DNA of 5,920 nt, taken from contig JAIFNK010000042.1 in assembly GCA_020047775.1 (NCBI GenBank), positions 1-5,920 of the forward strand. Reading direction: 5' to 3'. Within the stretch, counting starts at the first letter, position 1; every line of letters starts with the position of its first letter. The translations under genes and the position numbers were made by a program. Of this stretch, positions 1 through 5,265 are shown piece after piece. The notes beneath the pieces were generated by a model, which was not told the origin of the DNA, did no database searches, and saw nothing but the letters and a program-made list of their open reading frames with translations. The DNA is from Akkermansia sp. (GTDB taxonomy: Bacteria > Verrucomicrobiota > Verrucomicrobiia > Verrucomicrobiales > Akkermansiaceae).

Positions 1-185
1 CAAATTTGATATTTTCCGCACCTTGGATCCCCGGCCTTTATAGCCGGATGAGGGATAAGCTCAACCACTTGAATTTGAACATCTATGGGGTTCTTTATTG
101 AAGAAGGAGAACATGAGCATATAATAAATCCATAAATGGCGTAAAAGAAGAGTAGTCTCTTATCAATTATCTTCAAAGTATTCAT
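1..185 (-). CDS. Putative lipoprotein, N-terminal part (runs off left edge)
   Basis: Reading the minus strand from an ATG at 185-183 gives 61 codons with no stop before the window edge. The protein begins MNTLKIIDKRLLFFYAIYGF and continues IICSCSPSS. A short charged start, a hydrophobic stretch at about residues 11-24, then I-C-S-C followed by Ser-Pro-Ser-Ser match a lipoprotein signal peptide with a lipobox cysteine at residue 25 (C23 is an alternative). The mature part, from about residue 26, is soluble-looking (IDVQIQVVELIPHPAIKAGD...). I infer export and lipid anchoring; most such proteins in this phylum end up on the outer membrane. I do not recognise the mature domain and assign no function. 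The bases before the ATG are A/T-rich with no clear Shine-Dalgarno, which is normal for Bacteroidetes. The gene points the same way as the integrase remnant, about 200 bp behind it, but nothing shows they form an operon. Confidence 0.6.
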   Translation of the reverse strand, partial: MNTLKIIDKRLLFFYAIYGFIICSCSPSSIKNPIDVQIQVVELIPHPAIKAGDPRCGKYQI

Positions 186-386
186 ATCAAAATTTAAGTA
201 GTTAGTTTTCTTCTTTATTTTTGGGTAGTTCCACTTGTTCAAAAATGCAGATTATGAATGATTAAAGATGGAGAGATATCGTTTTAATTAAGGGTAAAAT
301 ACTTGATTAATTGGATAATTAATAACGCATCATTGTGTTAATATAAGATTAATTAAAAGAGACATAATCGAGACTAATTATTTTTT
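186..386. other. AT-rich intergenic spacer
   Basis: About 200 bp between the lipoprotein start and the end of the integrase remnant. I see no gene here. There is a weak hairpin at 323-340 (TAACGCA, loop TCAT, TGTGTTA, with one G-U pair) without a U-tract on either strand, and an eight-T run at 381-388 at the integrase stop codon. The lipoprotein promoter should lie here, but I could not identify a convincing TTTG / TAnnTTTG pair on the minus strand. Confidence 0.5.
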
Positions 387-1396
387 TTATAAAATTGCCT
401 TAAGTTTTTTCATATCCTGCGAAATTTTAGTATCAACAATCCTTGCATAAATCTGTGTTGTCTCCAATGAATTGTGACCCAACATTTTTGAGACAGTTTC
501 TATTGGCACTCCATTGGATAGTGTTATGGAAGTTGCAAAAGTATGCCTTGCAACATGCATTGAAAGGTTTTTATTAATCCCACAAATATCTGCCAATTCT
601 TTCAAATAAGCATTCATTTTTTGATTAGAATGAACTGGCAACAATAGATCCTCAGCACAATTTATGGGACAATTTTCGTATTTAATCAAAATATTTTTTG
701 CATTTGGAAGCAATGGAATCCGGCATCGTGAATCATTTTTCGTCCTATCTATTATAATTCACTCTTCCAAGTCATTACCGAACTGCAAATGCTCCCTTGA
801 CAGTTTACAAATATCCGAATATGAAAGCCCAGTATAACAAGCAAACACAAAAATATCTCGTACTAACTCCAGGCGTTTTATTGAAATACATTTATTTTCC
901 AATTTACGCACTTCCTCAATGGTTAAGAAATCCCTATTTGCCTGCACTCTTTTAACACGATAAATTCCGCAAGGATTTTTTTGTAATAAATTCATTGCTA
1001 TCGCATCGTTCAAGACTTTTTTCACGTGGCGGTGATAGCCCCAAGCGGTATTAGAAGAAATATTATAAGTCCGTTTTAAAAAAGAGTCAAATGAGTTTAA
1101 AAATTCATTATCCACCTTTGCAACTGAAATATCTTTTGTTTTACAATATTTTGGAATAAATTCTTTAAGCCTTTGAAGTGTTGTACGATAATGTTTTATA
1201 GTTCCCAATGCATATCCCTTGTTTATCAATTCAATGGAAGTGATAACTTTATCAAAAATTTCCAAAATACCATTTTGTGGCTTAATACCTGTCAATTTTT
1301 CTTTTAGGTTGATGATATCAAACTCTACCCCTGTAGCTTCTATTTGATTATAAACATCAAAAATTTTAGAAACAAGCTTGTCTAGTGTAATAATTA
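387..1396 (-). pseudogene. Tyrosine recombinase/integrase, C-terminal ~335 codons, with in-frame TGA stop
   Basis: One continuous minus-strand frame from the IS630 junction to a TAA at 389-387, broken by a single TGA at 761-759. It enters from the IS as ITLDKLVSKIFDVYNQIE. It then carries a SAM-like core-binding domain (about 1295-960, with GTIKHYRTTLQRLKEF) and a catalytic domain: GLSYSDICKL, a lysine in DRTKNDS just after the stop, HVARHTFAT (H-x-x-R), LGHNS, and the presumed nucleophile in TTQIYARIV. Serine where most family members have the first catalytic Arg is known from CTnDOT-type integrases, so it is not itself a defect. The frame reads ...GNDLEE, stop, IIIDRTKND...; a Trp codon (TGG to TGA) fits the position by family resemblance. 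The stop removes Lys, HxxR, His and Tyr. The apparent starts at 1295 and 713 are TTG codons inside the gene. The N-terminus lies at 2488-2700 beyond the IS. The intact protein would have been about 405 residues, normal for Bacteroidetes integrases. Confidence 0.9.
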
Positions 1397-1412
1397 CTTA
1401 ATAGATTAACTA
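1392..1412 (+). repeat. IS630 left inverted repeat
   Basis: AATTACTTAAT, three mismatched bases, then TTAACTA: 18 of 21 positions match the reverse complement of 2472-2492. The outermost AATTA may be partly target DNA. It lies just upstream of the transposase start. Confidence 0.7.
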
Positions 1413-1419
1413 TTATTTG

Positions 1420-1427
1420 TATATTTG
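1420..1427 (+). promoter_or_regulatory. Candidate Bacteroidetes -7 box (TATATTTG) for the IS630 transposase
   Basis: TATATTTG matches the Bacteroidetes -7 consensus TAnnTTTG exactly and sits 4 bp before the ATG at 1432. At the usual spacing transcription would begin at or next to the start codon, giving a leaderless or nearly leaderless mRNA. No good TTTG -33 box is present at the expected distance, which would fall in the inverted repeat, so this may be a weak promoter or a chance match in A/T-rich DNA. Confidence 0.35.
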
Positions 1428-1431
1428 TCCT

Positions 1432-2478
1432 ATGGCACGAAAAGGACAACCAATAGAATTAACCATGGAAGATAAGCAAGAACTTCTTACCATGAGCCGG
1501 TCACATAAACTTGAGAGGCGATATGTGGAAAGGGCAATGATTATTTTACATTCTGCTGAAGGTAAATCTTTGGACAGTATAGTTGAAATAACAGGAAAGA
1601 GTAAACCTATTGTCAATAAATGGAGGCAACGTTTTAGAAAAGATGGGCTTAAAGGCCTTAAAGATTCGCCTCGGAGCGGTAAACCCAAAACCATAACACC
1701 TGAACAAAAGGCCATGGTAATAGAAAAAGCATGTACAAAACCAGGAGGTGGATATACCAATTGGTCCCAAGGACGAATTGGAAAGGAAGTTGGGATCAGT
1801 CAGTCAAAGGTGTTTCAGATACTTCGGAAAGCAGACCTTAAACCACATAAAATAGAGTATTGGTGTGGCAAGCCACGAGATCCTGAATTTGAACAAAAAA
1901 TGATAAACATAGTGGGCCTTTATATGAATCCTCCAGAAAATGCAATTGTAATATGTGTTGACGAAAAAACTCAAATACAGGCACTTGATAGAACACAGCC
2001 AGAACTGCCTTTACGTTCGGGAGAACCAAAACGACAAACGGCCACCTATAAGCGAAATGGCACGGTATCATTGATTGCTGCCTTAGCAGTCCATACAGGC
2101 GAAGTAACGGCAAATACGATGCAATCAAACAATGCCGATAATTTTTTGAAGTTCCTGAAAAGCCTTAACCGGAAATACAGAAATAAAAAAATACATATAA
2201 TCGCAGACAACCTATCAATCCATAAACACAAAGATGTAAAGGAGTGGATAGGTGGGAAAAGAAAAATCAAATTACACTTTACGCCAACCTATTCGTCATG
2301 GCTGAACCAGGTTGAAATATGGTTCAATATTTTGACCAAAGATGTTGTAAAAGGCGGAATATGGAAGTCGTCCCAGCAACTTGCAGATCAACTAATGGAA
2401 TATGTTAAAACATATAATGAAACAAGGGCAAAGCCGTTTCAATGGACTTATACCGGAGACCCATTAATTATTAGTTAA
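1432..2478 (+). CDS. IS630-family DDE transposase, intact
   Basis: A 348-residue protein from ATG 1432 (MARKGQPIEL...). The frame is also open upstream to a TTG at 1417, but that would add only MYICP and lies over the promoter-like sequence, so I prefer the ATG. Two helix-turn-helix units form the DNA-binding half: about residues 45-70 (DSIVEITGKSKPIVNKWRQR) and about 112-136 (GRIGKEVGISQSKVFQIL). The RNase H-like catalytic half has Asp177 (VICVDEKT), Asp259 (HIIADN) and Glu295 in SSWLNQVEIWF, the typical IS630/Tc1-mariner DD-E layout with 35 residues between the last two. The protein cuts and joins element ends at TA targets. Its length is normal for the family and all catalytic residues are present. 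The TAA stop (2476-2478) lies inside the right inverted repeat. No shift signal or second ORF is seen, so this is a single-ORF IS630 element and probably still active. Confidence 0.95.
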   Translation: MARKGQPIELTMEDKQELLTMSRSHKLERRYVERAMIILHSAEGKSLDSIVEITGKSKPIVNKWRQRFRKDGLKGLKDSPRSGKPKTITPEQKAMVIEKACTKPGGGYTNWSQGRIGKEVGISQSKVFQILRKADLKPHKIEYWCGKPRDPEFEQKMINIVGLYMNPPENAIVICVDEKTQIQALDRTQPELPLRSGEPKRQTATYKRNGTVSLIAALAVHTGEVTANTMQSNNADNFLKFLKSLNRKYRNKKIHIIADNLSIHKHKDVKEWIGGKRKIKLHFTPTYSSWLNQVEIWFNILTKDVVKGGIWKSSQQLADQLMEYVKTYNETRAKPFQWTYTGDPLIIS

Positions 2479-2492
2479 CTAATTAAGTAATT
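2472..2492 (-). repeat. IS630 right inverted repeat
   Basis: Reverse-complement partner of 1392-1412 (18 of 21 matches). It contains the palindrome GTTAAC and the transposase stop codon. The integrase reading frame resumes immediately to its right. Confidence 0.7.
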
Positions 2493-2700
2493 GCTATAAC
2501 TAGCCGATTATTTAAAATCCTAACTTTTTCAGTTCTTCCAAATAAAACCTGAGCTCTTTCATCCCAATCCGAATTCAATACAAAAATGCCAGTGGAAAAC
2601 TCAGTCCTTTTTTGATCCATTGTACATCTCACATAAATAGGGCATTTCCATCATTGCGCATCTTCGATTTTTTGATTTGTAAATTTACCGTAACTCTCAT
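2488..2700 (-). pseudogene. Tyrosine recombinase/integrase, N-terminal ~70 codons, frameshifted
   Basis: This is the missing start of the integrase whose remainder is at 387-1396. From ATG 2700-2698 the frame reads MRVTVNLQIKKSKMRNDG and then hits TGA at 2631-2629. Shifting the frame by one within the AAA run at 2645-2647 gives KCPIYVRCTMDQKRTEFSTG, then IFVLNSDWDERAQVLF and TEKVRILNNRLVIAIT up to the IS630 edge. This is the familiar N-terminal arm-binding domain of Bacteroidetes integrases (small β-sheet, 'KxPIYVR...KR.EFSTGI' pattern). The simplest explanation is loss of one A from an original AAAA after the GG of the Gly codon. A sequencing error in a short A-run is possible, but the separate IS630 insertion and TGA show the gene is dead anyway. 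The 190 bp upstream carries the GGTCTCG cluster. Confidence 0.88.
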
Positions 2701-2889
2701 ATTATAATTATTAAAATTTGGGGTCTCGCTACTGGCATAAAAATACCGCTAAAATGTTTTATTTTCAACACCAAACGAGACCAAAACAATCCAATTTAAA
2801 TGATGAATATCAAATAGTTACAAACATTAGCGAGACCTATTCCTGAATGTTTCATACAGGTCTCGATTTAGTCCCTTTCTATTTGACTT
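2701..2889. other. Non-coding region upstream of the integrase
   Basis: About 190 bp between the integrase start codon and the left end of the IS1634-like element. I see no coding potential. It should hold the integrase promoter and possibly the attachment site or operator of the original element. Its main feature is the four-copy GGTCTCG cluster, listed separately. No clear minus-strand TAnnTTTG was found. Confidence 0.6.
2722..2865. repeat. Four GGTCTCG/CGAGACC motifs upstream of the integrase
   Basis: GGTCTCG occurs at 2722-2728 (+), 2776-2782 (-), 2831-2837 (-) and 2859-2865 (+). Copies 1 and 3 share ten bases, GGTCTCGCTA (2722-2731 and the reverse complement of 2828-2837). Start-to-start spacings are 54, 55 and 28 bp. 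Four exact 7-mers with a CpG-containing core in 144 bp of A/T-rich DNA is well above chance. The position just upstream of int suggests integrase arm-type sites or an operator, but this is inference; no known site is matched. Confidence 0.55.
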
Positions 2890-2905
2890 TTAACCCACAT
2901 TGCAG
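2890..2905 (+). repeat. IS1634-like left inverted repeat
   Basis: TTAACCCACATTGCAG, identical over 16 bp to the reverse complement of 4976-4991. Similarity stops on both sides, apart from scattered A/T matches. Confidence 0.85.
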
Positions 2906-3049
2906 TTAAATTGCCCCAATTACAGAAAAAACGGGTGATAACTAAGCAACTTATCAACAATTCCAATGCACTAATTTTGTATTCTGCTGTATATTAGGGC
3001 TATGCGCATAGGCTATTTTTGCAAACAGCAATGTAGACCTACCTGGGTG

Positions 3050-3081
3050 TTTGATTATTAGCAAGTTAGAGGTTAATTTTG
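3050..3081 (+). promoter_or_regulatory. Candidate Bacteroidetes promoter for the IS1634-like transposase
   Basis: TTTG at 3050-3053 and TAATTTTG at 3074-3081 with 20 bp between them fit the Bacteroidetes -33/-7 pattern (TTTG, about 19-21 bp, TAnnTTTG). The -7 box ends 4 bp before the ATG at 3086, so the transcript would be nearly leaderless. Two other -7-like sequences, TAATTTTG at 2972-2979 and TATTTTTG at 3014-3021, lie further up without clear -33 partners; either would give a leader with an ordinary 5' UTR. Confidence 0.4.
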
Positions 3082-3085
3082 CACT

Positions 3086-4951
3086 ATGTTTATCAAGCCG
3101 TTTTCAAAATATAACAAAACAACAGGGGAACACTACACTATCTACCAACTGTGCGAAAGTTACCGGTTAGATGGTCGCACAAGGCACCACCTCATTATCG
3201 GTTTGGGAAAATTGGAAGAAAAGCTTCACACCGTAGCAGAGATAAAGCGTCTGGGGAAACTGATAGAAGAGAAATTAAAAGGACAAAACATATTAATGCC
3301 GGATAGCGTTGATGACAAAATAGAGATGCTTGCCCACCATTATTTCGTGGAAATCAAAAAGAAACGCTGCTATGACACAGGCAAAGGTGGGAAAGATTGG
3401 CAAACAGTCGATCTGTCCACAATGAAAAACAAAGATGCCCGTGAGGTAGGTTCAGAATGGCTTTGCAAACAATCTTTCGACCAGTTAGGCATTGCCGGGT
3501 TCTTACGTGAGAAAAAATGGCCGGAAGAAAATATCTCCCTGGCAGCTACACATATAATAAGCAGGGCTGTATATCCTGCATCAGAACTAAAGACGGTATC
3601 TTTTATCAAAGACAACTCCGCTGTCTGTGAGATAACAGGTTACGACAAAGATAAAACCACAAAAGATAAGCTGTATAAAATATCGCAGGATTTATATTCG
3701 GTAAAAGATGGATTGGAAAACTACCTGTCAAAACGTACCAATGAGCTGTTTGATTTAGAGGATAAAATAATCCTCTATGATTTGACAAATACCTATTTTG
3801 AAGGTCGGATGAAAAACAGCAAATTTGCTAAATTTGGCAGGAGCAAAGAGAAACGCAAAGATGCCAGGTTAATAGTTCTGGCTGTAGTTATAAACAGGGA
3901 GGGCTTTTTGAAATACTCGAATATTTTTGAAGGCAATATGACTGACAGCAAGACCTTGGAAACAATAGTTGATGCCCTTGGTAACCAAACCTCATTTACA
4001 GACAAAAAGCCAATAGTAGTAATAGATGCAGGAATCGCTACTGATGAAAATTTGAAACTGCTCAAAAAGAAGCATTATGACTACATGTGTGTGTCGCGTT
4101 CCAATCTCAAAGAGTACTGCGCCGATACCGATAGCACGCCTGTAGAAATAAAAGATAAAAGAAAGCAGCCCATCGAATTAATGAAAGTAAAAACCGACAA
4201 AGAAGACGGGGACAATTATCTGTGGGTAAAAAGCAAGGCAAAAGCCCTGAAAGAAAACAGCATGAACGGTTTGCTGTCTCAACGCTTCGAAGAAGGGATA
4301 CAAAGCATTGGCCAAGGCATAAACAGAAAAGGGGGCATTAAAAAACTCGATAAAGTACATGAAAGGATAGGACGGTTAAAACAAAAATATCCTTCCGTTC
4401 ATAAGTATTACGACATTGCTGTTAGTGATAATGGAAAAGGCACAGCCACAGCAATATCCTGCGTGCACAAAAAAGGGGAAGACCCGGACAAGAAAGCTGG
4501 AATATATTTCTTGAGGACCACCTTTGATGAAAATGACGAAAAAACATTTTGGGCTATTTAAAATATTATAAGAGAGATAGAATACACATTCAGGGTACTA
4601 AAAACAGACCTGGATTTAAGACCGGTTTATCATAAAACAGATGATGCCGCAATGGCCCATTTGCACCTTGGAATACTCGCATATTGGCTTGTCGCAACTA
4701 TTAGGTACCAGCTAAAACAAAAAGGATATAAGCATGACTGGAGGGAAATTGTTCGCATTATGAACACACAAAAATGCGTTACCACGACAGTAGAAAATAT
4801 AAAACAAGAAACAATATCCGTAAGGCAATGCACAGAACCGACACAACAAGTTAAACAGATATACAATCTGATGAACTATAAATATGTCCCCTTCTACCGA
4901 AAAAAATCCGTAGTCCTACCTGTGGAAATTTTTAAAAATGATACTTCTTAA
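3086..4951 (+). pseudogene. IS1634/IS4-family DDE transposase with one internal TAA stop
   Basis: One frame of 621 codons from ATG 3086 to TAA 4949-4951, broken only by TAA at 4559-4561 (codon 492). The first part gives a 491-residue product starting MFIKPFSKYNKTTGEHYTIY. Visible catalytic motifs are Asp232 in LYDLTNTYFEG and Asp314 in VVIDAGIATDEN. After the stop the same frame reads NIIREIEYTFRVLK, DLDLRPVYHKTDDAAMAHLH and LGILAYWLVATIRYQL, the conserved C-terminus. The third acidic residue is the Glu of REIEYTF, codon 499, seven codons past the stop. In this family a Tyr normally stands seven residues before that Glu (Y......E), so TAT or TAC to TAA is the likely change. The 491-residue product lacks the catalytic Glu and should be inactive unless the stop is read through. 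The 99-codon open stretch at 4652-4951 is the tail of this gene, not a separate protein. Family identification is firm; subgroup IS1634 is likely. Confidence 0.88.
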
Positions 4952-4975
4952 AATCAGAAGGTTGTAAATCAATTG

Positions 4976-4991
4976 CTGCAATGTGGGTTAA
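4976..4991 (-). repeat. IS1634-like right inverted repeat
   Basis: CTGCAATGTGGGTTAA, perfect 16-bp complement of 2890-2905, 24 bp after the transposase stop codon. Confidence 0.85.
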
Positions 4992-5016
4992 TGCTTTTAT
5001 TTGAATTAGCAACAAT

Positions 5017-5053
5017 AAAAAAAGCACTTAAATTCAACGATTTAAGTGCTTTT
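5017..5053 (-). terminator. Rho-independent terminator downstream of tRNA-Lys
   Basis: AAAAGCACTTAAA (5020-5032), loop TTCAACGA, TTTAAGTGCTTTT (5041-5053): a perfect 13-bp stem. Read on the minus strand it ends in a run of seven U (complement of the A-run 5017-5023). It lies 21 bp beyond the CCA end of the tRNA on the same strand, where a tRNA terminator is expected. The flanking T-run could also let it work weakly for plus-strand transcripts leaving the IS1634-like element. Confidence 0.8.
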
Positions 5054-5074
5054 GATTTGGAACGAATTCCGTTT

Positions 5075-5150
5075 TGGTGACCCAGCTGGGGCTCGAACCC
5101 AGGATCCCATCCTTAAAAGGGATGTGCTCTACCTGCTGAGCTACTTAAAC
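5075..5150 (-). tRNA. tRNA-Lys(TTT), acceptor stem disrupted at the 5' end (probable pseudo-tRNA)
   Basis: On the minus strand the D arm (GCTC, loop AGCAGGTA, GAGC), anticodon arm (CATCC, loop CTTTTAA, GGATG; anticodon TTT at 5117-5115), five-base variable loop, T arm (CTGGG, TTCGAGC, CCCAG), acceptor 3' strand CTGGGTC, discriminator A and encoded CCA (5077-5075) are all perfect. The 5' acceptor strand should be GACCCAG but reads GTTTAAG (5150-5144). Only the end pair and the two inner pairs are Watson-Crick, with two G-U, one U-U and one A-G between. Such a stem is unlikely to be processed or charged. Sequence departs from the expected tRNA at about 5146, in the direction of the IS21-family element. 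The gene was probably cut at its 5' end by insertion, deletion or recombination, which would also have removed its promoter. Confidence 0.85.
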
Positions 5151-5265
5151 ATTCTTGTGGTTATCCATATATTGTTTATTTCAATAAAGGAGTACCCCAC
5201 CTTTCAATCGAAAAGTATACCACTTAGTCATTAACCGAACGAGGATAAAAACTCGTTTATAAATC
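5151..5265. other. Junction between tRNA remnant and istA, including IS21 left end
   Basis: No gene seen. The left tip of the IS21-family element must lie here. Candidate TG-starting tips are at 5156 (TGTGGTTATCC) and 5173 (TGTTTATTTC). The second puts the first internal repeat 18 bp from the tip, a typical distance. The right end of the element is outside the window, so the tip and target duplication cannot be fixed. Confidence 0.45.
5191..5223 (+). repeat. IS21-type internal terminal repeats
   Basis: AGTACCCCAC (5191-5200) and AGTATACCAC (5214-5223) are direct repeats with 8 of 10 matches, 23 bp apart start to start. IS21-family ends typically carry two or more such repeats, used as transposase-binding sites. 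Both lie between the tRNA remnant and the istA start. Confidence 0.6.

Larger units (their letters stand above)
1397..2487 (+). mobile_element. IS630-family insertion sequence, inserted in the integrase gene
   Basis: An element of about 1.09 kb with one transposase gene and imperfect inverted repeats, lying between two halves of one integrase gene. Both flanks are integrase coding sequence on the opposite strand: ...NNRLVIAIT on the right and TLDKLVSKIF on the left. IS630 elements insert at TA and duplicate it; a TA is present outside both proposed tips (1395-1396 and 2488-2489). The exact tips are uncertain by several bases because the repeats and the target are both A/T-rich and share AATTA. 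Joining the flanks with a simple TA duplication does not restore the integrase frame, so a few extra bases were gained at the left junction or the true tips differ. Confidence 0.85.
2890..4991 (+). mobile_element. IS1634/IS4-like insertion sequence with damaged transposase
   Basis: Bounded by perfect 16-bp inverted repeats TTAACCCACATTGCAG (2890-2905 and complement at 4976-4991), about 2.1 kb. It contains one long transposase frame of the IS1634 group (DLTNTYFEG, VVIDAGIATDEN, EIEYTFRVLK...RPVYH). About 180 bp of non-coding leader precedes the transposase and about 40 bp follows. A 7-bp repeat TATTTGA lies 3 bp outside the left repeat and 6 bp outside the right one; it may be a target duplication, but the unequal distances make this uncertain. 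Confidence 0.88.

Noticed and set aside
387..713. A free-standing 108-residue recombinase
   Set aside because: The apparent start is an internal TTG; the frame extends upstream with conserved sequence to the TGA at 759-761, so it is a fragment of the integrase.
1413..2270. Minus-strand ORFs opposite the IS630 transposase
   Set aside because: They are antisense to an intact gene, have hydrophobic low-complexity translations and no recognisable motif.
2629..2660. Programmed frameshift in the integrase N-terminus
   Set aside because: Only three A's at the site, no slippery heptamer or obvious downstream structure, and the gene carries two other inactivating changes.
2722..2865. CRISPR array
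   Set aside because: The repeats are only 7-10 bp, in mixed orientation and with unequal spacing; no cas genes are present.
759..4561. Stop-codon reassignment (UGA as Trp, UAA as Tyr)
   Set aside because: Two different stops would need reassigning, while the intact IS630 gene ends normally at TAA and the second gene also terminates at TAA. Independent mutations in decaying mobile genes are simpler.
3370..4866. Minus-strand ORFs opposite the IS1634-like transposase
   Set aside because: Antisense shadows of a strongly coding frame with no family resemblance.
4652..4951. A separate 99-residue protein after the transposase
   Set aside because: Same frame as the transposase and its conserved C-terminus; the reading frame runs back to the TAA at 4559 with family motifs throughout. 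The ATG is an internal Met.
5046..5234. A 62-codon plus-strand ORF reading GDPAGARTQDPILKRDVLYL
   Set aside because: It is the antisense translation of the tRNA-Lys gene, a well-known false ORF pattern.
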